Shown: positions 45,222 through 53,427 of the stretch, in pieces
Layout: the number at the start of each line of letters is the position of its first letter
How positions within the stretch are numbered: position 1 is the stretch's first letter
Origin: Candidatus Tectimicrobiota bacterium
GTDB taxonomy: Bacteria > JACPUC01
DNA length: 64,000 bases
NCBI GenBank assembly: GCA_016192455.1
Contig: JACPUC010000016.1
Coordinates: 1 to 64,000 of the forward strand
Reading direction: 5' to 3'
Program-made: the position numbers and the translations under genes
The notes under the pieces: generated by a model
Seen by the model: only the letters and a program-made list of their open reading frames with translations
Told to the model about the DNA's origin: nothing
Databases searched by the model: none

Positions 45222-45884
45222 ATGCCCGAGCAATCAGCCGCCGCCGAGTCCGCTCCGTCGCGCCCACCCTGGGCCCCCCGCCTCTACCTGGTAACCGATC
45301 GCTGGCAGGCGCGCGGACCGCTGCCCCAGGTCGTTGCGGCCGCCCTCGCCGGAGGCGTCGACGCGGTGCAGCTCCGCGAGAAGGACCTCGGCGCGCGCCA
45401 GCTCGCCGAGCTGGCGGCGGCGCTCCTTCCCCTCACCAGGGCTGCGGGTGTGCCGCTCCTCATCAATGACCGCATCGACGTGGCCCTGGCCTGCGGCGCC
45501 GCCGGGGTGCAGCTTGCCGGCACGTCCCTGCCCACCCCCCAGGCGCGCACCCTCGTCGGTCCCAGGCGCTACCTGGGCGTCTCCACCCACAGCCTTGAGG
45601 AAGCCGAATGCGCCGCGCGGGAGGGCGCCGACTTCGTCCTCTTCGGCCCCGTCTTTGCGACGCCGTCCAAGCTCGCCTTCGGCTCGCCGCAAGGGATCGA
45701 GCGCCTGCGCCAGGTCTGCCGCGCCGTGTCCTGCCCGGTGCTGGCAATCGGCGGCATTAAGGCGCAGCACCTGCCGGAGGTGCTGGGGGTAGGCGCCCAT
45801 GGCGTCGCCGTCATCTCGGCGATCCTCGCTTCCCCGGACCCCACGGCGGCAGCCGCCTGCTTCGTGGAGCAGCTCCGGGCCTAG
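45222..45884 (+). CDS. thiE: Thiamine-phosphate synthase family protein (ThiE/TenI)
   Basis: 220 aa. It has LYLVTDRW, VDAVQLREKDL, LLINDRIDVA, FGPVFATPSK and LAIGGI, the core of the ThiE/TenI family. The GVQLAGTSLP loop differs from GVHLGQxD of classical ThiE and leans to the TenI-like branch, so either pyrimidine-thiazole coupling or thiazole aromatisation is possible. With no second copy in view and a place in the thiSG operon, ThiE activity is the simplest call. The 147-base gap after thiG holds no clear terminator. Confidence 0.85.
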   Translation: MPEQSAAAESAPSRPPWAPRLYLVTDRWQARGPLPQVVAAALAGGVDAVQLREKDLGARQLAELAAALLPLTRAAGVPLLINDRIDVALACGAAGVQLAGTSLPTPQARTLVGPRRYLGVSTHSLEEAECAAREGADFVLFGPVFATPSKLAFGSPQGIERLRQVCRAVSCPVLAIGGIKAQHLPEVLGVGAHGVAVISAILASPDPTAAAACFVEQLRA

Positions 45885-46082
45885 ACCTCCGCAAGCACGC
45901 CACCCCTCACGCCTCCAGCGTAACCAACGCCGCCTCGCGCCTCCCCACCGCGCACGCCCCACGTCGCTCGTCTCGACGCGGCGGGCGGCGCGCCGCGCGG
46001 AGCTCGACAGGCCGGGCCCCGCCGGCGCGCCATAGCGCTGCTTGAGGTGAGAGGAGAAGTTCGGCAGACCGCGGAGGGGGGA

Positions 46083-46895
46083 TCATATGCCGATGACGGT
46101 CTCTTCTTCCCGCCAGGCGAGGGAGCGCGATTGAACCCGCGACAACGCCACGTCGACCAGCATGATGAGGATGGTGACGACGAGCACGCCGAGGATGACG
46201 CCCGTCATGTCGAACATCGACCGCGCCCGGTCGATGCTGGAGCCCAGTCCCTTGTAAGGGCTGAGGAACTCGCCGACCACCGCGGCGCTGATGGAGCGCG
46301 GCAGGGAAATCTTCATGCCCGCGAAGACATAGGGGCTGGCGGTCGGCCAGACGATGTGGCGGCTGATCTGCTTCTGATTGGCGCCGAAGATGCGGGCCAC
46401 TTTGATGAGGTTGGGATCGACGGCGCGCACACCTGCGTAGGTATTGAAGAAGATAAGGAAGCAGACGACGATGACGACGAAGACGACCTTCGAGGTCATG
46501 TCAATGCCGAACCAGAGGATGAGGAGCGGCGCCATGGCCAGCTTCGGCACCCCCATGGCGGCGGTGATGTAGGGATCGAGGACCGCGGCGAGTCGCGGGA
46601 AGAGGCGCAGGATGAAGGGCAGCCCCAGCCCCAAGGCAGCCCCGATGACGAAGCCGAGAACCGACTCCGCCAGGGTGATCCCCGCGTCGATGAGGAGGTT
46701 CAAGTTCAGGAGCTCTTCCCAGAAGCGCGCCACGATGGCGACGGGGCTGCTGAACCACAAGGCGCCCTTGGTACTGCTCAGCACCTGCCAGACAAGGAGG
46801 AGGGCTACGATCAAGGCGGCGCGCCAGAGGCGCACTTTGGTCCGCCACGCGGTTCCCTCGTAAGAGGCAGTCGCCAGCTCCTGTGCTGTCTGCAC
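46083..46895 (-). CDS. ABC transporter permease, SsuC/TauC type (copy 1)
   Basis: 270 aa with about six membrane helices. The BPD_transp_1 EAA loop is at NLIKVARIFGANQKQISRHIVWPTASPYVFAG. The GTG at 46895 gives the family-length protein; the upstream open frame is Arg/Gly-rich shadow. It is a paralogue of the next permease, sharing most of the segment from PKLAMAP to the EAA loop. Together with the NMT1-type binding protein it forms an importer that lacks its own ATPase in this window. Confidence 0.88.
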   Translation of the reverse strand: MQTAQELATASYEGTAWRTKVRLWRAALIVALLLVWQVLSSTKGALWFSSPVAIVARFWEELLNLNLLIDAGITLAESVLGFVIGAALGLGLPFILRLFPRLAAVLDPYITAAMGVPKLAMAPLLILWFGIDMTSKVVFVVIVVCFLIFFNTYAGVRAVDPNLIKVARIFGANQKQISRHIVWPTASPYVFAGMKISLPRSISAAVVGEFLSPYKGLGSSIDRARSMFDMTGVILGVLVVTILIMLVDVALSRVQSRSLAWREEETVIGI

Positions 46896-47049
46896 GACCT
46901 GTACGTCCTCTCCGTGGGCGCCGATGCGGGGTGCTGCTCGGAACGCCCCACCACCCCGCCGCCCTCCTTTCGCCCCCTCGCCTCGGCGGCTGGGACGCCA
47001 GCTTCGCAAAGCCCCTCCCCAGGCGGCAGCTTCATCGCCGCCGGCGGCG

Positions 47050-47823
47050 CTACATGCCGATGATCTCACGCTCCTCGACGCGCCAGGAGAGGAGCTTCGC
47101 CTCCACCACCTTGACGACCTGATTCATGATGACGATGAGGAGACTCAGCACGATGAGCCCCACGAACACGCCCGCGGTATCGAACTCGTTCGTGGCATAC
47201 TCGATGAAGTAGCCGATGCCGCGGTCGGCGCTGATCAGCTCGCCGATCACCGCGCCGGCGATGGCGTAGGGGACGGAAATCTTCAGGCCGGTGAAGATGT
47301 AGGGGACGGCGCTCGGCCACAGGACGTGGCGCACGATGTGGTCCTCCCGCGCCCCCATGATGCGCGCCACCTTGATGAGGTTCGGATTGACCCCCTGGAT
47401 GCCGGCGGTGGTGTTGAAGAAGACGAGGAAGAAGACGATCGAGAAGACCACCGCCACCTTCGAGAGCATGCCGACGCCGAACCAGAGGATGAAGATGGGC
47501 GCCAGGGCCAGCTTCGGCATGCCGTAGCCGCCGACCATGAGCGGGCCGAGCACCTCGGAGGCGAGGGGATGACGGCGCAGGAGGAACGGCAGACCCACGC
47601 CAAGGACGATGCCGAGGGCGAACCCCCAGAAGGCCTCCTGGATGGTCATCAGGATGTGCGGCCAGAGCGTCCCGTCCAGCAGCCATCGCAGCATGCGCTG
47701 CAGGACCAGCAACGGCGGGCTCACCCACTCCGGCGACGCCAGGATGGAGAGCGCCTGCCACAGCCCCAGGCAGCAAAAGCCGGCGATGATGCGGAGGGCC
47801 AGGAGGGCGACGCCGGGATGCAT
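47050..47823 (-). CDS. ABC transporter permease, SsuC/TauC type (copy 2)
   Basis: 257 aa, about six membrane helices, EAA loop at NLIKVARIMGAREDHIVRHVLWPSAVPYIF. The ATG at 47823 has GAGGAG at 7 bases, better than the GTG 12 bases upstream. A strong promoter at 48111-48139 probably drives this gene and the second permease, leaving a 280-base leader. Two paralogous permeases suggest a heterodimeric channel. Confidence 0.9.
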   Translation of the reverse strand: MHPGVALLALRIIAGFCCLGLWQALSILASPEWVSPPLLVLQRMLRWLLDGTLWPHILMTIQEAFWGFALGIVLGVGLPFLLRRHPLASEVLGPLMVGGYGMPKLALAPIFILWFGVGMLSKVAVVFSIVFFLVFFNTTAGIQGVNPNLIKVARIMGAREDHIVRHVLWPSAVPYIFTGLKISVPYAIAGAVIGELISADRGIGYFIEYATNEFDTAGVFVGLIVLSLLIVIMNQVVKVVEAKLLSWRVEEREIIGM

Positions 47824-48393
47824 CGTACTCCTCACGAGGGGAGGGGACGGCAGAGATGCGCCACGCCCGCGTGCGGCGGCAACGAAGCGACCGCGTGGGG
47901 CTCCGCCGCCTTCCCGCCAAGGTGGATCTCGAATATCCCCTTCACGAGCCTGAAAGCGCCGCCGCGCCGCAACGCCGTTCGAGGACCGCGCCGGCGGCCC
48001 TGTTCTGAAGCAGGGCCCTGAGGAGCCGCCGCCTCTGCTTCACCTCCCCGCCAGGCTGAACGACAGTTTTCCATCTTGAGGCTGCGCTGCTTGACGTAGG
48101 GAGTGAGTGAATTCTACGTGCGGTTGGCGGTCGAGTCAATGAACGAACAAACCCCCTCGCCCCCCCTACCTCCCGCCGGGCTGCGGCGCGGGCCAGCGCC
48201 ACGCTCTCGGGGCGCAGGGCGAAGCGGACGGGCGGCACGCCGGGGAGAAGCCCGGCCCTCCGCCAGGCGCAACCCTTGGCGGGACGCGTTCCACACCAGA
48301 GAGGCGCAAGGACGGAAGCGATTCATCGGCAAGGTCGGGGGGAGGCCCCTCGCGCGGCGGTTCCTCCCCTCCCCCAAGCCTTTCCTCTCGAGT
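47824..48393. other. Intergenic region with promoter of the permease pair
   Basis: About 570 bases. A strong minus-strand promoter lies at 48111-48139. Between it and the permease start no supportable gene or RNA was found. Confidence 0.5.
48111..48139 (-). promoter_or_regulatory. Strong sigma-70-type promoter upstream of permease genes
   Basis: On the minus strand TTGACT (48134-48139), 17 bases, TAGAAT (48111-48116): five of six matches in both boxes at ideal spacing. Confidence 0.75.
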
Positions 48394-49419
48394 CTAGTCA
48401 AAGAGCCCTTGGATAAGCCGCGACTGCAGCTCCGCGTCGGTGAGACCCGGCTTCTCCAGGTCGCCGGCGGCTAGCATCATGGTTTGCACCGTCTTCAGAG
48501 CTTGCAGCGTCGGCTTGCCGGAAGGAGCGACCCCGCTCTTGTACATGCGGTAGGAGGCCTCCACCCATTCGCTGCGCAACTTGGGGAATTCTTTCTTCAG
48601 AATGGCGAGGGAGTTCGCGTCGTTCGTGCGCAGGATGTCGAGTGATTTCTGGTAACCGCGCGCAACCTTCTTGCAGGTGGCCGCTTGCTCCTTGCAATAG
48701 TCGGGGTGGGCGGCGACGTAGATGTACCCGAACGGCTCCAGGGCGGGGATATCGCCCCGCGGGCCGCTGATGAGCAGGGTTCCGAAGCCTTCCAGCTCGC
48801 TGGCCACGGTCCAGGGGAGCGACAGCGAGAAGCCATCGATATCACCGCGCTTGAGGGCCGCGAAGAGCGACGGCCCGGTGCCGACGGCGCGGATCGTGTA
48901 GTCCTTCCCCGCCTGCAGACCCGCCAGGCTGCCGACGTATTGCAGCCAGGCATCCGGGATGCCGCGCAGGCGATCGATGCCGATGACCTTCCCTTTCATG
49001 AACTGGGCGCGATCCTTGATGCTGCTGGCGCTGGTGATCCCCGCTTTCGCCGCCTTGGCCTTATCGACCGCAAGTTCGAGGTTCACCCGGTGGAGCAGCA
49101 TGACGAGGCCATCGAGCGGCGCCTTGGCGACGTGTCCCTTGATCAGGGAGACGCCGCTCGCCATGGCCAGCTCAACCTTGCGGCCTCGCGCTGCCGTCGA
49201 GGACCCCAGCCCCTTGATTTCGCGGTACGTGAGATCGAGACCCTCATCCTTGAAGAAGCCTCTGTCAAGCCCGATGAAGGTCGCCGCGAAGCTGAAGGAG
49301 GGTCCGGGATGGGCGATCGTGATCTTCGTCAGCTCCGCCGCCGTGGCCGGCCCCGCCACGAGCAGCGCCAGCGCCATGCCGATCCAGACGAGGTTCCTGA
49401 CGCGTCGTCCCCTAGCCAT
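48394..49419 (-). CDS. ABC transporter substrate-binding protein, NMT1/SsuA type
   Basis: 341 aa. Signal peptide NLVWIGMALALLVAGPATAA, then KITIAHPGPSFSFAATFIGLDRGFFKDEGLDLTYREI, the usual NMT1/THI5-like start, and the hinge region KVIGIDRLRGIPDAWLQYV. The family carries sulfonates, nitrate, pyrimidine precursors and aromatic acids. AGGAGGAT precedes the ATG. It is followed by two permeases and preceded by amidohydrolase and MmgE/PrpD genes, hinting at an organic acid or aromatic substrate. Confidence 0.9.
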   Translation of the reverse strand: MARGRRVRNLVWIGMALALLVAGPATAAELTKITIAHPGPSFSFAATFIGLDRGFFKDEGLDLTYREIKGLGSSTAARGRKVELAMASGVSLIKGHVAKAPLDGLVMLLHRVNLELAVDKAKAAKAGITSASSIKDRAQFMKGKVIGIDRLRGIPDAWLQYVGSLAGLQAGKDYTIRAVGTGPSLFAALKRGDIDGFSLSLPWTVASELEGFGTLLISGPRGDIPALEPFGYIYVAAHPDYCKEQAATCKKVARGYQKSLDILRTNDANSLAILKKEFPKLRSEWVEASYRMYKSGVAPSGKPTLQALKTVQTMMLAAGDLEKPGLTDAELQSRLIQGLFD

Positions 49420-49666
49420 CGCGCAATCCTCCTCTCCAGGGAGCCTCTACCTGCACCCGGCGACACGGCATGACGCAGCCATTGCGGCATGCGCCGCCAA
49501 GGTGAACCAACGCACCTCCGGCCCCATCATTCCAGCTCGGCGGCGAACCGCGCCCTCTGCCGCGGCGACCGCTCGACACTCTCAGCCGCCCCTCCCGCCT
49601 GCTCTCGGATGATGCTCCCGCACCCAAACGCTCGAAGGGAGACCGCGCGGGGGGTAGGTTCGCTCC

Positions 49667-50689
49667 TCAGCTTCCGTTCAAACGATAGAAACGGCGCGGG
49701 TTGTCATCGAAGATCTTGCGCTTGGCGCTGTCGCTGATGTCGGTCCGTTTCGTGATGTCGTGCACCATGTTGGGCCAGGTCATGTCCCAGTGCGGGTAGT
49801 CGCTGGCCCAGATGACGATGTCTTCGCCGAGCTTGTCGAGCGCGTAAGCGAGCCCCTCCTCTTCCGCCTCGCAGGAGAAGAAGATGTTGCCCTCCTTGCA
49901 GTACTCGCTCGGTTTCCTCTTCACCAGCGGCGCTTCGCTGCGGCGCCGCTCCCACTCCTCGTCCATACGCTCCAGCCAGTACGGCACCCAGCCGACGCCC
50001 GCCTCCAGGAAGGCGAGCTTCAGGTTGGGGAACTTCTCGGGAATGCCGCCGAGCACCATGCCGGTGAGCGCCAGCATGATGTCGAGGGGGAAGGCGACGG
50101 TGTGCACCTTGATGAAGCTCTGGAAGCGCTCGATCCCGGTGGCGGCAAAGCTGTTGCCGTGCACGCCTAGGCCGACGCCGAGGCGCTCCGCCTCTTCGTA
50201 CAGCGGCCAGAACTCCTCGTTGCTGAGGTCCTTCGGCGGGCCGTTGCAGGGGAGCATGGCGCCGGCCGCGTTGAGCTTCGTGCAGGCCCGATTCAGCTCC
50301 TCCACCGCCGCCGGCATGTCCTGGATGGGAAGGAGCGCCACGTAGGCCAGCACGCCGCCGCTCTGGGCGCAGAACTCCGCCAGGTAGTCGTTGTAGGCGC
50401 GGGCCACCTCCACCGCCCAGCTCTTCTCCTGGATGGCGATGTGGTTCAGCCCCACGGTGGGGTACATCACCGAGATGTCGATGCCCTCGCTCTTCATGTC
50501 GGCGAGGCGGGCCTGCAGGTCCGCCCGCCGCTTCTCCGACGGGTGGCCTTCGAGGTAACGCTGCCAGGTGTCGAGGGGGATGAGCGTGCGCCGCTCCCGC
50601 GCCTCCGGCGGCAGCTTCCTGCGCAGCTCGGCGTCGTTCTCCATCATGTGGCCATCCGCATCGATCACCGAGAACCTGTTGACGGACAT
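49667..50689 (-). CDS. Amidohydrolase family protein (amidohydrolase 2 / ACMSD-like)
   Basis: 340 aa. Metal-binding pattern of the amidohydrolase-2 family: VIDADGHMMEN at the start (DxH), LGVHGNSF in the middle, and ASDYPHWDMTWPN near the end (catalytic Asp). Members decarboxylate or hydrolyse aromatic and alicyclic acids. ATG at 50689 has GGAGGAGGAG upstream. It lies in a same-strand catabolic run after the kynB-like and MmgE/PrpD genes. Confidence 0.88.
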   Translation of the reverse strand: MSVNRFSVIDADGHMMENDAELRRKLPPEARERRTLIPLDTWQRYLEGHPSEKRRADLQARLADMKSEGIDISVMYPTVGLNHIAIQEKSWAVEVARAYNDYLAEFCAQSGGVLAYVALLPIQDMPAAVEELNRACTKLNAAGAMLPCNGPPKDLSNEEFWPLYEEAERLGVGLGVHGNSFAATGIERFQSFIKVHTVAFPLDIMLALTGMVLGGIPEKFPNLKLAFLEAGVGWVPYWLERMDEEWERRRSEAPLVKRKPSEYCKEGNIFFSCEAEEEGLAYALDKLGEDIVIWASDYPHWDMTWPNMVHDITKRTDISDSAKRKIFDDNPRRFYRLNGS

Positions 50690-51088
50690 GATCTGGGTAC
50701 TCCTCCTCCGCTCCCCACGGCCTGACGGCCCGGCCCCTCGCCATCCGACCCCGCCGCGGAATCCGTCAACCCCCGCGCCTGTGGCAGGCCCGGGCTCCGC
50801 GTTCGGCATCCTTACTTTTCCGCTCCTCCGCCGCGTCCTGGCGAGGCGGAGCGCCGGCGTCGCCGCGCCGCCGCTGCGACTGAAAGAGGGACTCCGCCGG
50901 CAATGACTGCGGCACGCTGATCGTGAAGCGAGGCTCAGGTACCAGCCGCGTGGGGTGCGCGCGTTTAGGCTGATGTGCTCGCGCCACCTGCAACGCCGTT
51001 CATCCGCGCTGGGTAACGTGCAACGTCGGGAAGACGCGTGGACCGAACGGGGGTGGTAGACGCAGGCTAACAGAGGGGAAGGTTTGGG
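50690..51088. other. Intergenic region between MmgE/PrpD and amidohydrolase genes
   Basis: About 400 bases, GC-rich. No gene, promoter with both boxes, or repeat was supported. Confidence 0.4.
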
Positions 51089-52498
51089 TCAAGACGCCAC
51101 GCCGAAGCGACAGAGCGCCAGGAGAGGGTGGAGCGAGGCGGCCTTTTCGAGCCCGCGCAGCAGGCTCAGGCAGCGGTCGGCATCCTGGGGTGCCAAGTGC
51201 AGGCTGGCGCACTGGCGGAACTTCTGCTCCAGGTCCGCCGCGCTGGCAGGATTGGCGGCGCTGCCGTAGGGCGCCAGGACGCGCCGGCTGTGCACGTGGC
51301 CGCTGCGCAGGGTGATCGTCACCTGGGCCGGCGAGAGGCGGGCAGCCTCCTCCCCAGCCAGTTCTTCGCTCGGCAGCATGGTGATGCGGCGCATCAGGTC
51401 GCGCACCGCAGCCGACCGCACCACCTCGTCGGTCACCTGCGCCGGCCCCACCTCGCCAAAGCAGAGCGCCGCCGCCAGGCAGAACTCCATGCTGAACTTC
51501 CCTTCGAGGGCCGTGCGCGGCGCATGGTGGATGAGGATCGCCGGCGCCAGTGGGTTGACCAGGCAGGCCACCTCCGCCACCTCGGCGGCGGCGAGGCGAT
51601 GCCGCCGGCGGAGTGCGAGCGCAGCGTCGATGGCGCAATGCGTGAAGGCGCAGGTGGGGTACATCTTGAGCGCGAAGCCGGGCGCCACAAGATCGAAGGG
51701 AGCGCCGAGGACCTCGCCAAGACGCGGCTCGCGTACCACGCCGGCGCCTCCACCGCTCCCTCCCTGGGGTCGTCCCGCATAGACCTCCAGGTACCCGCCC
51801 GGCCCGTCCAGGATGTCGGCGCCGCCGCTCATCCCCGCCTCCGCCAGGAGCGCGGCGGTAACCGCGTTGCGGGCAGCCTGGCCCACCTGGAACGGCTTGG
51901 CCATGGAGCCGAAGTTGCGCGCCAGGCCGCCGCTTTGCGCCGCCGCCAGGCCCAGGGCGTGGCCAAGTTGCGCCGGCGTCAGCTCGAGGAGCCGCGCCGC
52001 CGCGCAGGTGGCACCGAAGACGCCCAGGGTGCTGGTAGCGTGCCAGCCGTGCTCGTAGTGCGGCGGACAGAGCAACCGCCCGAGCTTGCACGACACCTCG
52101 ACGCCGATGGCGTAGGCGGCGAGCGCCTGCATGCCCGTGGCCTCGCAGCGCTCGGCCAGGGCCAGGACGACCGGCAGCACCACCGCGGTCGGGTGGCCGA
52201 AGAGGGTCCAGGAGGTGTCGTCGTAGTCGACCGCGTGGGCAATCACGCCGTTCGCCAGGGCGGCGTGGACGACGGGCGCCCGCCGCGTGGCGCCGAGGAC
52301 CGTCGCCTCCTCGCTTCCCCCGCAGGCTCGCGCGAAGCCCCGCGCCTGCGCCGCGGCGGGCGTGGCGAGGCCGGCGAACGCCGCCGCCAGGCAGTCGATC
52401 CAGGAGCGCCTGGCCGCCTCGAGGACGGCGCCGTCGAGGGCGCTGCGGTTGCTCGAGCAGACAAAGTCGATGATCTCTCCGGTGACCGAGGCTGCCAT
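51089..52498 (-). CDS. MmgE/PrpD family protein
   Basis: 469 aa. Family pattern: ARRSWIDCLAAAFAG, NGVIAHAVDYDDTSWTLFGHPTAVVLPV, GLAAAQSGGLARNFGSMAKPFQVGQAARNAV and MYPTCAFTHCAIDAAL. Known members include 2-methylcitrate dehydratase and cis-aconitate decarboxylase; the exact substrate cannot be read. It lies 85 bases after the kynB-like gene and upstream of the amidohydrolase, so it is probably part of the same degradation pathway. Confidence 0.9.
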   Translation of the reverse strand: MAASVTGEIIDFVCSSNRSALDGAVLEAARRSWIDCLAAAFAGLATPAAAQARGFARACGGSEEATVLGATRRAPVVHAALANGVIAHAVDYDDTSWTLFGHPTAVVLPVVLALAERCEATGMQALAAYAIGVEVSCKLGRLLCPPHYEHGWHATSTLGVFGATCAAARLLELTPAQLGHALGLAAAQSGGLARNFGSMAKPFQVGQAARNAVTAALLAEAGMSGGADILDGPGGYLEVYAGRPQGGSGGGAGVVREPRLGEVLGAPFDLVAPGFALKMYPTCAFTHCAIDAALALRRRHRLAAAEVAEVACLVNPLAPAILIHHAPRTALEGKFSMEFCLAAALCFGEVGPAQVTDEVVRSAAVRDLMRRITMLPSEELAGEEAARLSPAQVTITLRSGHVHSRRVLAPYGSAANPASAADLEQKFRQCASLHLAPQDADRCLSLLRGLEKAASLHPLLALCRFGVAS

Positions 52499-52582
52499 GG
52501 AACGAGGACTCCTCCTTGCCTGCGAGTGGCGAAACCTGGGCGGTCGGAGGCAATCCTGGAGCGCGGCGGCAGGTAAGCCCGG

Positions 52583-53212
52583 TCAGGCGGCGGAGAGCTG
52601 CCGCAGCACCGCCCGCACCGGCGAGCTGTCCACCCCGATGAGCTTGAGCGGCAGGGCAAGGAGCTCGTACCAGCCTTCGGGCACGTGGCTCAGCTCCAGG
52701 CTCTCGAGGATGGCGATGCCGCGGTCAAGGAGGCGGCGATGCACCTCGAGCGCCGCACTCGTCGCGGCATCGACGCTGGGAGCATCAACCCCGACGAGGA
52801 GCACACCGTGCCGCGCCAGGAGGTCCGCCGCTTCCAGCGTCAACGGTTGATAGGCGCCGTCAAACCCATAGTCGGGTGGCCCCACCCCGGTCTTCAGGAG
52901 GAGCCGTTCGATGCGCCCCAGGTCGAGGTGCGCGAGGGAGCGCGCCGAGATGGGGGCCGTGCCGCGCACCTCGGCGAGGTAGGCGCGGCCAAGGTACGGG
53001 CGCAGGGAGACGGCATCGATGCTCGCCGCCCGCTCCTCGAGGTGACGCGGGGCGTCGGCATGGGTGCCGGCATGGGAGCTGAGGGAGAGAGCCGCACTGT
53101 TGTAATCGTCCCCGCGGTCGCGACGCGCGGTCCATTCCAGCCGGAACGCGGCATCCCCCGGCCAGACGGCCATGCCGGGCTGAAGCGGTCGCGTCACGTC
53201 GTAGAGCTCCAT
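52583..53212 (-). CDS. kynB: Cyclase family hydrolase, KynB (arylformamidase)-like
   Basis: 209 aa, the size of KynB. The metal-binding motif HAGTHADAPRHL has His47, His51, Asp53 and His57; His158 and Glu170 complete the set as in kynurenine formamidases. The end YELLALPLKLIGVDSSPVRAVLR also matches KynB closely. It hydrolyses N-formylkynurenine or a related cyclic/aryl amide. No other tryptophan-degradation gene (kynA, kynU) is adjacent, so a different amide substrate is possible. It is divergent from the ferredoxin-ASKHA gene. Confidence 0.8.
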   Translation of the reverse strand: MELYDVTRPLQPGMAVWPGDAAFRLEWTARRDRGDDYNSAALSLSSHAGTHADAPRHLEERAASIDAVSLRPYLGRAYLAEVRGTAPISARSLAHLDLGRIERLLLKTGVGPPDYGFDGAYQPLTLEAADLLARHGVLLVGVDAPSVDAATSAALEVHRRLLDRGIAILESLELSHVPEGWYELLALPLKLIGVDSSPVRAVLRQLSAA

Positions 53213-53314
53213 GATCGGGCATCCTCTCCCTGCGCTTCCCTCATCCGATGATGGCGGAAGGACGAATCTCACCTGCCGCCGGCATCTCTGGGCTGGTTTG
53301 CAGTGGCGTGGTAG

Positions 53315-53320
53315 TATAAA
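53315..53320 (+). promoter_or_regulatory. Candidate -10 box upstream of ferredoxin-ASKHA gene
   Basis: TATAAA in the AT-rich stretch between the divergent genes. No good -35 was seen at 16-18 bases, so it is only suggestive. Confidence 0.3.
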
Positions 53321-53427
53321 CTTACAACGGCGCGGTGAGCATGCCGATTTTCTTGTCAGCGCTTCCCCCTTGCCGCGAGCGGCGATTCCCCAGGTCCGCG
53401 TGGCTTCCAGGTGCGAGTACCAGCCCC

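Noticed and set aside
48100-48260. Possible relic of an ABC ATPase C-terminal TOBE domain (RFALRPESVALA) on the minus strand
   Set aside because: No nucleotide-binding domain sequence precedes it and the similarity is a few residues in a GC-rich region.
53290-53306. Sigma-54 promoter (TGG ... TTTGCA) before the ferredoxin-ASKHA gene
   Set aside because: The GG to GC distance is two bases too short for a -24/-12 promoter.
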